DNA of 64,000 nt from Doris montereyensis. Its lineage: Eukaryota; Mollusca; Gastropoda; Nudibranchia; Dorididae. Below, piece after piece: positions 14,501 through 28,545 of this stretch. The position numbers and the translations under genes are program-made. The number at the start of each line of letters is the position of its first letter. Within the stretch, counting starts at the first letter, position 1. The DNA lies in assembly GCA_037039925.1 (NCBI GenBank), contig JAXRKP010001291.1, forward strand, positions 5,001 to 69,000. Direction: 5' to 3'. The notes beneath the pieces are model-generated. The model saw nothing but the letters and a program-made list of their open reading frames with translations, searched no databases and was not told the DNA's origin.

Positions 14501-17500
14501 TACACTACATTGGACAGGATCTACGTACTAAGATATCTTACACTATATTGGACATGATCTACGTACTAAGATATCTTACACTAGATTGACATGATCTACG
14601 TACTAAGATATCTTACACTAGATTGGACATGATCTATGTACTAAGATATCTTACACTACATTGACATGATCTACGTACTAAGATATCTTATACTAGATTG
14701 GACATGATCTATGTACTAAGATATCTTACATTAAAATTGGACATGATCTACTGTACTAAGATATTTACACTAGATTGACATGATCATGTACTAAGATATC
14801 TTACACTAGATTTGACATGATCTACGTACTAAGATATCTTATACCAGATTGACATGATCTACGTAATAAGATATCTTACACTAGATTGGACATGATCTAT
14901 GTTCTAAGATATCTTTACACTAGATTGGACATGATCTATGTACTAAGATATCTTATACCAGATTGACATGACTACGTACTAAGATATCTTACACAAATTG
15001 GACATGATCTACGTACTAAGATATCTTACACTATATTGGACATGATCTATGTACTAAGATATCTTACACTAAATTGGACATGATCTATGTTCTAAGATAT
15101 CTTACACTATTGGACATGATCTATGTACTAAGATATCTTACACTAAATTGGACATGATCTATGTACTAAGATATATCACACTAGATTGGACATGATCTAT
15201 GTTCTAAGATATCTTACACTAGATTGGACATGATCTATGTACTAAGATATCTTACACTAGTATTGGATATGATCTATGTACTAAGATATCTTACACTAAA
15301 CTGGACATGATCTATGTACTAAGATATCTTACACTAGATTGGACATGATCTATGTACTAAGATATCTTACACTAGATTTGACATGATCTATGTACTAAGA
15401 TATCTTACACTAGATTGGACATGATCTACGTACTAAGATATCTTACACTAGATTGGACATGATCTATGTACTAAGATATCTTTACACCAGATTGGACATG
15501 ATCTACGTACTAAGATATCTTATACCAGATTGGACATGATCTACGTACTAAGATATCTTACACTACATTGGACATGATCTATGTACTAAGATATCTTACA
15601 CTAGATTGACATGATCTATGTACTAAGATATCTTACACTAGATTGGACATGACTACAAGATATCTAAGATATCTTACACCAGATTGGACATGATCTCTAC
15701 TAAGTACTAAGAGGATCTTATACTAAGATATTGGACATGATCTACGTACTAATATATATTACTAAGATATCTTACACTAGATTAGACATTGTACCAAGAT
15801 CTTTCATAGATTGGAATGATGTACTAAGATATCTTACACTATTGGACATGATTGGACATGATCTATGTACTAAGATATATTACACTACATTGGACATGAT
15901 CTATGTACTAAGATATCTTACACTACATTGGACATGATCTATGTACTAAGATATCTTACACTAGATTGGACATGATCTATGTACTAAGATATCTTACACT
16001 AAATTGGACATGATCTACGTACTAAGATATCTTACACTAGATTGGACATGATCTACATACTAAGATATCTTACACTATATTGGACATGATCTATGTACTA
16101 AGATATCTTACATTAGATTGGACATGATCTATGTACTAAGATATCTTACACTAGATTGGACATGATCTATGTACTAAGATATCTTACACTAGATTGGACA
16201 TGATCTACGTACTAAGATATCTTACACTAGATTGGACATGATCTATGTACTAAGATATCTAAGATTACACTATAAATTGGACATGATCTACGTACTAAGA
16301 TATCTTACACTAGATTGGACATGATCTATGTACTAAGATATCTTACACTAGATTGGACATGATCTATGTACTAAGATATCTTACACTAGATTGGACATGA
16401 TCTATGTACTAAGATATCTTACTATATTGGACATGATCTACCTACTAAGATATCTTACACTAGATTGGATGATCTACCTTACTATACTAAATTGGACATG
16501 ATCTACTAAGATATCTTAAGATATCTTATATTAGATTGGACACTAAGATATGATCAAGATATCTTACACTATATTGGACATGATCTATGTAGTAAGATAT
16601 CTTACATTAGTGGACATGATCTATGTATTAAGATATATTACACTATATTGGACATGATCTACGTACTAAGATATCTTACACTATATTGGACATGATCTAT
16701 GTACTCAAGATATATTACACTACATTGGACATGATCTATGTTCTAAGATATCTTACACTAGATTGGACATGATCTATGTACTAAGATATCTTACACTAAT
16801 TGGACATGATCTATGTACTAAGATATCTTACACTAGATTGGACATGATCTACATACTAAGATATCTTACACTTACATTGGACATGATCTATGTACTAAGA
16901 TATCTTACTAAGATACTTATACATTGGAGAACATGATCTATGTACTAAGATATATTACACTATATTGGACATGATCTACGTACTAAGATATATTACACTA
17001 GATTGGACATGATCTATGTACTAAGATATCTTACACTACATTGGACATGATCTACGTACTAAGATATCTTATACCAGATTGGACATGATCTATGTACTAA
17101 GATATCTTACACTATATTGGACATGATATACGTATTAAGATATCTTACACTAGATTGGACATGATCTATGACCTAAGATATCTTACACTATATTGGACAT
17201 GATCTATGTACTAAGATATCTTACACTACATTGGACATATCTATGTACTAAGATATCTTACACGATATTGGACATGATCTACGTACTAAGATATATTACA
17301 CTATATTGGACATGATCTACGTACTAAGATATCTTACACTAGATTGGACATGATCTATGTACTAATATATCTTACACTCGGTTGGACATGATCTATGTAC
17401 TAAGATATCTTAGATTACATAGGACATGATCTACGTACTAAGATATATTACACTATATTGGACATGATTTTAGTACTAAGATATCTTAAACTATATTGGA

Positions 17501-20500
17501 CATGATCTATGTTCTAAGATATCTTACACTAGATTGGACATGATCTATGTACTAAGATTTCTTACACTAGATTGGACATGATCTATGTACTAAGATATCT
17601 TACACTAGATTGGACATGATCTACATACTAAGATATCTTATACTAGATTGGACATGATCTACATACTAAGATATCTTACACTACATTGGACATGATCTAT
17701 GTACTAAGATATCTTACACTATAGTGGAAATGATCTATGTAGTAAGATATCTTACAGTAGATTGACATGATCTATGTACTAAGATATCTTACACTAGATT
17801 GGAGATGAACTATGTACTAAGATATCTTACTCGAGATTGGACATGATCTATGGACTAAGATATCTTACATTATATTGGACATGATCTATGTACTAAGATA
17901 TATTACACTATATTGGACATGATCTACGTACTAAGATATCTTATACTATATTGGACATGATCTATGTACTAAGATATCTTATACTAGATTGGACATGATC
18001 TACGTACTAAGATATCTTACACTAGATTGGACATGATCTATGTACTAAGATATCTTACACTAGATTGTACTAAGATACATGACATGATCTATGTACTAAG
18101 ATATCTTACACTATATTGGACATGATCTACGTACTAAGATATCTTACACTAGATTGGACATGATCTATGTACTAAGATATCTTACACTAGATTGGACATG
18201 ATCTACGTACTAAGATATCTTACATTAGATTGGACATGATCTATGTACTAAGATATCTTACACTATATTGGACAGGATCTATGTATAAGATATCTTACTA
18301 TATTGGACAGGATCTACGTACTAAGATATCTTACACTATATTGGACATGATCTACGTACTAAGATATCTTACAGATTGTACATGATCTATGTACTAAGAT
18401 ATATTACTATTACTTACTAAGATTGACATGGCTCTACGTACTAAGATATCTTATAACAGATTGGACATGATCTACGTACTAAGATATCTTATAACAGATT
18501 GGACATGATCTATGTACTACGATATCTTACACTAGATTGGACATGATTTACGTACTAAGATATCTTACACTATATTCGACATGACTATGTACTAAGATAT
18601 CTATAGACTGGACATGATCTACGTACTAAGACATCTTATACTAGATTGGACATGATCTATATACTAAGATATATTACACTATATTGGACATGATATATGT
18701 ACTAAGACATCTTACACTAGATTGGACATGATCTACGTACTAAGATATCTTACACTATATTGGACAGATCTACGTACTAAGATATCTTACATATTGGACA
18801 TGATCTATGTACTAAGATATCTTACATTAGATTGGACATGATCTATGTACTAAGATATATTACACTAGATTGGACATGATCTATGTACTAAGATATCTTA
18901 CACTGATTGGACATGATCTATGTACCAAGATATATTACACTAAATTGGACATGATCTACGTACTAAGATATATTACACTAGATTGGACATGATCTATGTA
19001 CTAAGATATCTTACACTACATTGGACATGATCTACGTACCAACATATCTTACACTAGGTTGGACATGATCTACATACTAAGATATCTTATACTAGATTGA
19101 ACATGATCTATGTACTAAGATATCTTACACTAGATTGGACATGATCTACGTACTAAGATATCTTACACTATATTTGACATGATCTATGTACTAAGATATC
19201 TTACACTAGATTGGACATGATCTACGTACTAAGATATATTAGACTATATTGGACATGATCTACGTACTAAGATATCTTACACTAAATTGGACAAGATCTA
19301 AGTACTAAGATATATTACAATATTAGTGGACATGATCTATATACTAAGATATATTACACTATATTGGATATGATTTATGTACTAAGATATCTTACACTAT
19401 ATTGGACATGATCTACGTACTAAGATATCTTACACTACATTGGACATGATCTATGTACTAAGATATCTTAAAACTATGTTGGACATGATCTATGTACTAA
19501 GATATCTTACACTACATTGGACATGATCTATGTACTAAGATATCTTACACTACATTGGATATGATCTATGTACTAAGATATCTTACACTATATTGACATG
19601 ATCTATGTACTAAGATATCTTACACTATATTGGACATGATCTACGTACTAAGATATCTTACACTATATTGGACATGATCTACGTACTACAATATATTACA
19701 CTATATTGGACATGATCTATGTACTAAGATATCTTACACTAAATTGGACATGATCTACGTACGAAGATATATTACACTATATTGGACATGATATACGTAC
19801 TAAGATATCTTACACTAGATTGGCCATGATCTACGTACTAAGATATATTACACTACATTGATTTTGATCTACGTACTTAGATACATTACACTATATTGGA
19901 CATGATCTATGTACTAAGATATCTTACATTATATTGGACATGATCTATGTACTAAGATATCTTACACTAGATTGGATATGATCTATGTACTAAGATATCT
20001 TACACTATATTGGACATGATCTACGTACTAAGATATCTTACATTACATTGACAAGATCTACGTATAAGATATCTACATTATATTGACATGATCTACATAC
20101 TAAGATATCTTACACTATATTGGACATGATCTATGTTCTAAGATATCTTACACTAGATTGGACATGATCTATGTACTAAGATATCTTACACTATATTGGA
20201 CATGATCTACGTACTAAGATATCTTACACTAGATTGGACATGATCTATGTACTAAGATATCTTACACTATATTGGACATGATCTATTTACTAAGATATCT
20301 TATACCAGATTGGACATGATCTATGTACTAAGATATCTTACACTATATTGGAAATGATCTATGTATTAAGATATCTTACACTAGATTGGACATGATCTAT
20401 GTACTAAGATATCTTACACTATATTGGACATGATCTATGTACTAAGATATCTTACACTAGATTGGACATGATCTACGTACTAAGATCTTATACCAGATTG

Positions 20501-23500
20501 ACATGATCTAACGTACTAAGATATCTTATACCAGATTGGACATGATCTACGTACTAAGATATCTTATACCAGATTGGACATGATCTATGTACTAAGATAT
20601 CTTATACCAGATTGGACATGATCTAAGTACTAAGATATCTTACACTATATTGAACATGATCTACGTACTAAGATATATTACACTATATTGGACATGATCT
20701 ATGTACTAAGATATATTACACTATATTGGACATGATCTATGTACTAAGATATCTTACACTATATTGGACATGATCTATGTTCTAAGATCTATGACACTAG
20801 ATTGGACATGATCTATGTACTAAGATATCTTACACTAGATTGGACATGATCTATTTACTAAGATATCTTACACTAGATTGGACATGATATACATACTAAG
20901 ATATCTTATACTAGATTGGACATGATCTACATACTAAGATATCTTACACTACATTGGCCATGATCTATGTACTAAGATATCTTACACTATAGTGGAAATG
21001 ATCTATGTACTAAGATATCTTTACACTAGATTGGACATGATCTACGTAATAAGATATCTTACACTAGATTGAGATGATCTATGTACTAAGATATCTTACA
21101 CTAGATTGGACATGATCTACGTACTAAGATATATTATACCAGATTGGACATGATCTACGTACTAAGATATATTACACCATATTGGACATGATCTACGTAC
21201 TAAGATATCTTACACTTTATTGGACATGATCTATGACCTAAGATATCTTAAGATATCATTTACAGATATCTTGAACATGATCTACGTACTAAGATATCTT
21301 ACACTATATTGGACATGATCTACGTACTAAGATATCTTACACTATATTGGACATGATCTACGTACTAAGATATCTTACACTAGATTGACATGATCTATGT
21401 ACTAAGATATCTTACACTATATTGGACATGATCTATGTACTAAGATATCTTACACTATATTGGACATAATCTACGTACTAAGATATATTACACTAGATTG
21501 GACATGATCTATGTATTAAGATATCTTACACTAAGATTGGACATGATCTATGTACTAAGATATCTTACACTACATAGGACATGATCTATGTACTAAGACT
21601 CTTACACTAGATTGGACATGAATTACATACTAAGATATCTTACACTATATTGGACATGATCTACGTACTAAGATATCTTACACTATATTGGCCATGATCT
21701 ATGTACTAAGATATCTTACACTATAGATGGGATATGATCTACGTAATAAGATATCTTACACTAGATTGGACATGATCTATGTACTAAGATATCTTACACT
21801 AAATTGGACATGATCTACGTACTAAGATATCTTAAACTAGATTGGACATGATCTATGTACTAAGATATATTACACTATATTGGACATGATCTACGTACTA
21901 ATATATCTTACACTTGGACATGATCGGCGTACTAAGATATTAGATTGACATGATCTATGACCAAGATATCTTACACTAGATTGACATGATCTACGTACTA
22001 AGATATCTTCCACTATATTGACATATCTATGTACTAAGATATCTTACACGAGACTGGACATGATCTACGTACTAAGATATATTACACTAGATTGACATGA
22101 TCTATGTACTAAGATATATTACACTAAGATATATGTACTAAGACATCGTACACTAGATTGGACATGATCTGTGTACTAATATATCTTACACTATATTGGA
22201 CATGATCTACGTACTAAGATATCTTACATTATATTGGACATGATCTATGTACCAAGATATATTACACTAGATTGGACATGATTTAGTACTAAGATATCTT
22301 AAACTAGATTGGACATGATCTATGTACTAAGATATCTTACACTAGATTGGACATGATCTATGTACTAAGATTTCTTACACTAAATTGGACATGATCTACG
22401 TACTAAGATATATTACACTAGATTGGACATGATCTACATACTAAGATATCTTATACTAGATTGGACATGATCTACATACTAAGATATCTTACACACGTTG
22501 GACATGATCTACGTACTAAGATATCTTATACTAGATTGAACATGATGTATACTCAAGATATCTTACACTAGATTGACAGGACCTACGGACTAAGATATAT
22601 TCCACTAAATTTGACATGATCTATGTACTAAGATATCTTACACTCAGATTGGACATGATCTAGGTACTAAGATATTAGACTATATTGGACATGGACTTAT
22701 AAGATATCTATCAAGACAAGTACAAGATATATTAAGATATATTGATCTATGTACTAAGATTATATTGGACCTGATCTACATACTAAGATACATTAAACTA
22801 TTGACATGATCTATGTACTAACATACATTACACTATATTGGACATGATTTATGTACTAAGATATCTTACACTACATTGGACATGATCTATGTACTAAGAT
22901 ATCTTACACTATATTGGATGATCTATGTACTAAGATATCTTACACTACATTGGACATGATCTATGTACTAAGATATCTTATACCAGATTGGACATGATCT
23001 ACGTACTAAGATGTCTTACATTACATTGGACATGATCTATGTACTAGTGATATTGCACTATATTGGACATGATCTATACTAAGATATCTTACACTAGATT
23101 GGACATTATCAACGTACTAAGACTGCACACTATATTGACATGTATTCACGTACTAATATATCTCACACTAGATTGGACATGATTCATGTACTAAGATATC
23201 TTACACTATATTGGACATGACTATGTACTAAGATATCTTATACCAGATTTGACAGGATCTACGTACTAAGATATCTAGCACTCAAGTTGACATGATCTAC
23301 GTAACTAAGATATCTTACACTAGATTGGACATGGTCTACGTACTAAGATATCTTACACTATATTACATGATCTATGTACTAAGATATCTTACACTACATT
23401 GACATGATCTACGTACTAATATATCTTACACTATATTGGACATGATCTACATACTAAGATATCTTACATTAGATTTGACAGGACTTACTAAGATATCTTT

Positions 23501-25530
23501 ACACTATATTGGTCATGATCTATGTACTAAGATATATTATACCAGATTGAACATGATCTATGTACTAAAAATATATTATACCAGATTGAAGATGATCTAT
23601 GTAACAAGATATCTTACACTATATTTAACATGCTCTACGCACTAAGATATATTACACTAGATTGGACATGATATACGCACTAAGATATCTTACACGAGAT
23701 TGGACATGATCTATGTACTAAGATATCGTACACTATATTGGACATGATCTACGTAATAAGATATCGTACACTATATTGGACATGATTTATGTACTAAGAT
23801 ATCTATACAAGGTTTGAAATGATCTACGTACCAGACTTCTACACTGGTTGGACATGATCTATGTACTAAGATAGCTTACACTGTATTGGACATGATCTAT
23901 GTTCTAAGATATCTTATACTATATTTGACATGGATCTATGTACAAGATATCTTATACCAGACTGGACATGATCTACGTACTAAGATGTCTTATACCAGGT
24001 TGGACATGATCTATGTACCAAGATATCTTACAATGGATTGACATGATATCTGTACTAAGATAGCTTACACTACATTGGACATAATCTATGTACTAAGATC
24101 TCTTACACTATATTGGACATAACCATGCACTAAGATATCTTACACTACATGGACATAACTATGGACTAAGATATCTTACACCACATTGAACATGATCCAT
24201 GTACTAATATATCTTACACTATATTGGGCATGATCTACGGACCAAGATATCTTACACTAGATTGGACATGATCTATGTATTAAGATATCTTACACTAGAT
24301 TGGACATGATCTATGTATTAAGATATCATACAATAGATTGGAGATGATTTCTAGCGCAATTAAGATATCTTATATTAGATTGACATGATCTATGCACTAA
24401 GATATCTTACACTAGAATGATATGACCTACGTACTAAGATATATTACACTAGATTGGACATGATCTAGTACTAAGATATCTCACACTAGATTGGACATGA
24501 CCTACGTACTAAGATATATTACACTAGATTGACATAATCTACGCACTAAGATAATCTTACACTAGATTGGACATGATCTACGTACTAAGATATTTTACAC
24601 TACATTGGACATGATCTATGTACTAAGATATCTTAAACCAGCTTGGACATGATCAACGTACTAAGATATCTTATAATAGATTGAACAAGATCTACGTACT
24701 AGAGCTATCTTTACACTATATTGGACAAGATCTATGTACTAAGATATTTTACAGTAGATTTGGGCATGATCTACGTACTAAGATATTTTACACTAGATTG
24801 GACATGACTATGTAATTAAGATATTTTACACTAGATTGGACATGATCTACGTACTAAGATATATTACACTAGATTGGACATGATCCACGTACTAAGATAT
24901 CTTACACTAGATTGGACATGATCTATGTACTAAGATATTTACACTACATTGACGTGATCTATTAAGACACTTTTACACTAGGGATTGACATCTACGTACT
25001 AAGATATTTTACACTAGATTGGATATGATCTATGTACTAAGATATCTTACACTAGATTGGACATGATCTATGTACTAAGATATTTTACACTACATTGGAC
25101 ATGATCTATGTACTAAGATATTTTACACTAGATTGGACATGATCTACGTACTAAGATATATTACACTAGATTGGACATGATCTACGTACTAAGATATCTT
25201 ACACTAAATTGACATGATCTACGCACTAAGATATATTACACTAGATTGGACATGATCTACATACTAAGATATATTACACTATATTGAACATGATCTACGT
25301 ACTAACATATCTTACACTAGATTGGACATGATCTACGGCTAAGATATCTTACATTATTTTGGACATGATCTACGTACTAAGATATCTTACATTAGATTGA
25401 CATGATCTATGTACTAAGATATCTTACATTAGATTGGACATGATCTATGTACCAAGATATCTTACATTAGGATTGGACATGATCTACATACTAAGATATT
25501 TACACTAGATTGGACATGATCACATACTAA
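5586..25530. repeat. 38-bp satellite, family B, about 20 kb
   Basis: The unit is 38 bp and includes TGATCTACGTACTAAG, ATATCTTACACTAGATT and GGACA. Dividing the span by the unit gives about 525 copies. Each canonical unit holds the 12-bp perfect palindrome TAAGATATCTTA and usually a second one, TACGTA, so EcoRV and SnaBI sites recur every unit. Common variants are ATATATT for ATATCTT, CTATAT/CTACAT/CCAGAT for CTAGAT, and TATGTA for TACGTA. Rare variants recur about 2.3-2.4 kb apart, which indicates higher-order duplication. The left 8 kb is regular; parts of 13.5-15.9 kb and 21.9-25.5 kb carry many small deletions. ORFs here are chance readings. The array lies in the intron after the 27278 exon. 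Confidence 0.96.
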
Positions 25531-26905
25531 GATACACTATATTGGACATGATCTACGTACTTACACTATATTGGACATAATCTACGTACTAATACTATTA
25601 CACTATATTGACATAATCTACGACTAAGACCATTACACTATATTGGACATAATCTACGTACTAAGACTATTACACTATATTACATGGTCTACGTACAAGA
25701 CTATTACACTATATTGGACATAACGCAATTAAGACTTTACACTAGATTACATATCTATACTAAGATATATTACACTATATTAGGATCATAATACACTATA
25801 TTGACATAATCTACATACTAAGATCGTTACACTATATTGACATGATCTACGTACTAAGATATATTATACTAAATTAGACATAATCTACGTACTAATCTTT
25901 CTTACACTATATTGAACATGATTTACATACTAAGACTGTTACACTAGATTGGACATGGTACTAAAATACGTACACTAATTGATTACGATCTACATAATTA
26001 AGACTCCCTACACTATTGGACATGATCTACACTAAGACTGTTACACTATACGACATACTAAGACTACAGACTGTTACACTATATTGGACATGATCTATGT
26101 ACTAAGACTCTTACACTATATTGGACATGATCTATGTACTAAGACTGTTACACTATATTGGACATGATCTACGTACTAAGACTATTACACTATATTGGAC
26201 ATGATCTACGTACTAAGACTGTTACACTATATTGGACATGATCTACATACTAAGACTCTTACACTATATTGGACATGATCTACATACTAAGACTGTTACA
26301 CTATATTGACATAATCTACATACTAAGACTCTTACACTATATTGGACATGATCTACGTAACAAGACTGTTACACTATATTGGACATAATCTACATACTAA
26401 GACTTACACTATATTGGACATGATCTATGTACTAAGACTGTTACACTATATTGGACGATCTACGTACTAGACTGTTACACTATATTGGACATAATCTACA
26501 TACTAAGACTCTTACACTATATTGGACATGATCTACGTACTAAGACTGTTACACTATATTGGACATAATCTACATACTAAGACTGTTACACTGTATTGGA
26601 CATGATCTACGTACTAAGACTATTACACTAGATTGGACATGATCTACGTAGTAAGACTCTTACACTATATTGGACATAATCTACATACTAAGACTTACAC
26701 TATATTGGACATAATTTTACATACTAAGACTTTACACTATATTGGACATGATCTACATACTAAGACTGTTAGCACTATATTGGACATAATCTACATACTA
26801 AGACTTTACACTATATTGGACATGATCTACGTACTAACACTGTTACACTATATTGAACATAATCTACATACTAAGACTCTTACACTAGATTGGACATGAT
26901 CTACG
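25531..26905. repeat. 37-bp subfamily of family B lacking the palindrome
   Basis: Here the AAGATATCTTAC segment of family B is replaced by AAGACTGTTAC, AAGACTCTTAC or AAGACTATTAC, so the unit is about 37 bp and the 12-bp palindrome is lost. From about 26060 to 26900 units tend to alternate: a GATCTACGTA unit with CTG followed by an AATCTACATA unit with CTC, giving a two-unit period of about 74 bp. A few units are truncated to AAGACTTACAC. Confidence 0.88.
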
Positions 26906-27235
26906 TATGAATTTTCTTATACAATTGACATGATCTACGTACTAGTTTTCTACTCTAAATTGGACATGATCTACGTATTATTTTTCTTACACTAGATTGA
27001 ACATGATCTACTTACTAAGATATCTTATACTACATTGAACCTTATCTACGTACTAAGATATCTTACACTATATTGAACATGATCTACATACTAAGATATC
27101 TTACACTATATTGGACATGATCTACATACTAAGATATCTTACACTAGATTGGACATGATTTACGTACTAAGATATCTTAAACTATATTGAACCTGATCTA
27201 CGTACTAAGATATCTTACACTATATTGACATGATC
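26906..27235. repeat. Terminal units of family B next to the exon
   Basis: Two or three units with an odd TATGAATTTTCTTA or TTATTTTTCTTA core are followed by about six canonical 38-bp units with AAGATATCTTA. The array then stops at about 27235, some 40 bp from the splice donor of the exon at 27278. Confidence 0.85.
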
Positions 27236-27277
27236 AGTGGATACACAATTAACATACAAACAAGAAATTGTTCTCAC

Positions 27278-27412
27278 TCGGGTACAGAACTCTACTGATC
27301 ATGCCGGGTAGCACCATCATGAACAGTGGCAAAATCTTGATGAAGCCGGCCATAAGTGTTGCGCCCTTAGCATGGGAAATTGACCGTGCAGCTAGTGCTC
27401 TTGAACTATGAC
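27278..27412 (-). CDS. SLC5 SGLT-like symporter, exon VIVQ-RALAAR to PGMISRVLYP, with 1-nt frameshift
   Basis: After the acceptor ACAATCCAG| the minus strand encodes VIVQ. A different frame then continues RALAARSISHAKGATLMAGF, IKILPLFMMVLPGMISR and VLYP, ending in phase 1 at CCGA|GTGAGA. This is the standard SGLT sequence after WYWCTDQ, including the helix whose Lys (in FIK) corresponds to a sugar-site Lys in human SGLT1 as I recall it. The observed 135 nt should be 136: one A is missing near 27397..27400 (GTTCAAGAG where GTTCAAAGAG is expected). Read literally, the frame hits a stop within three codons. All other exon phases are clean and the rest of this exon is well conserved, so I favour a base-calling or assembly error over a true pseudogene. 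Confidence 0.9.
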
Positions 27413-27690
27413 CTGGATTGTGTAACAAAGGCAGAACTTGTTCTTAAAGTTAAATTGTATGTCAAACAGTGTGAAAACAGGTGTGTGCACGTGTGTTAAT
27501 TATGGTGTAGACAATGGCATGGCATATAACGGAGAGACAATGTAAAAACTACATGATGAAGCCATCTGGACACCTATAGCGAAGCAATTTTGTCGTCCAT
27601 AATGACGTTAGACGGACATATCTGGTAAGGCCAGCTGGACATTCTGGATGTTCAGTGCAAACTTAAATGAACGGTTATAGTGAAGCTATC
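27413..27690. other. Intron sequence upstream of exon 4, grading into degenerate repeat
   Basis: The first 120 bp or so are unique intron sequence holding the acceptor region of the exon that starts at 27412. From about 27540 onward, phrases such as GAAGCCATCTGGACACC and GAAGCTATCTAGACGTG resemble the 46-bp repeat next door (TTATCTAG, AGACG). These look like decayed edge copies. No gene seen. Confidence 0.6.
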
Positions 27691-28525
27691 TAGACGTGTT
27701 TTGTCATGCTATCTGGATTGCCATTGTAAAGCTTTTTAGACGCTTTTAGTAATGTTATCTAGGTGATCAATGTAAAGCTTTTTAGACGCTTTTAGTAATG
27801 TTATCTAGGTGATCAATGTAAAGCCTTATAGATGTTTTTAGTAATGTTATCTAGTGATCAATGTAAAGCTTTTTAGATGTTTTTAGTAATGTTGTTATCT
27901 AGGTGATCAATGTAAAGCTTTATAGATGTTTTTAGTAATGTTATCTAGGTGATCAATGTAAAGCTTTATAGATGTTTTTAGTAATGTTATCTAGGTGATC
28001 AATGTAAAGCTTTAGACGCTTTTAGTAATGTTATCTAGGTGATCAATGTAAAGCCTTTTAGATGTTTTTAGTAATGTTATCTAGGTGATCAATGTAAAGC
28101 CTTATAGATGTTTTTAGTAATGTTATCTAGGTGATCAATGTAAAAGCTTTTTTAGACGCTTTTAGTAATGTTATCTAGGTGATCAATGTAAAGCCTTATA
28201 GATGTTTTTAGTAATGTTATCTAGGTGGATCAATGTAAAGCCTTATAGATGTTTTTAGTAATGTTATCTAGGTGATCAATGTAAAGCTTTTTATAGATGT
28301 TTTTAGTAATGCTATCTAGGTGATCAATGTAAAGCTTTATAGATGTTTGTAGTAATGTTATCCAGGTGATCAATGTAAAGCTTTTATAGATGTTTTTAGT
28401 AATGTTATCTAGGTGATCAATGTAAAGCCTTATAGATGTTTTTAGTAATGTTATCTAGGTGATCAATGTAAAGCTTTATAGATGTTTTTAGTAATGTTAT
28501 CTAGGTGATCAATGTAAAGCTTTTC
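27691..28525. repeat. 46-bp minisatellite, left block (GATCAATG subfamily)
   Basis: Units of 46 bp contain TAGTAATGTTATCTAGGTG, ATCAATGTAAAGC and TTTATAGATG. This block is very uniform in GATCAATG and usually AGATG, where the block right of the retrotransposon has GTTCATTG and AGACG. It ends mid-unit at AAAGCTTTTC beside the N run. Confidence 0.93.
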
Positions 28526-28545
28526 NNNNNNNNNNNNNNNNNNNN
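28526..28545. other. Assembly gap of 20 N
   Basis: Twenty Ns separate the 46-bp repeat from the 3' end of the retrotransposon copy. The real length is unknown. The gap probably hides the end of the element's 3' region and possibly more repeat units. Confidence 0.97.

Noticed and set aside
5586..25530. Centromeric satellite
   Set aside because: Size and higher-order structure would allow it, but the array is linked within about 40 bp to an SLC5 exon and is bordered by other small arrays. I cannot exclude that the same unit is also centromeric.
15731..26899. Short ORFs with MDMIYVLRYLTL-like phrases
   Set aside because: These are chance open stretches of family B, found only where indels shift the 38-bp unit between frames.
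5586..27235. CRISPR array
   Set aside because: Units are directly adjacent with no unique spacers, units vary, there are no cas genes, and the context is an animal gene with introns.
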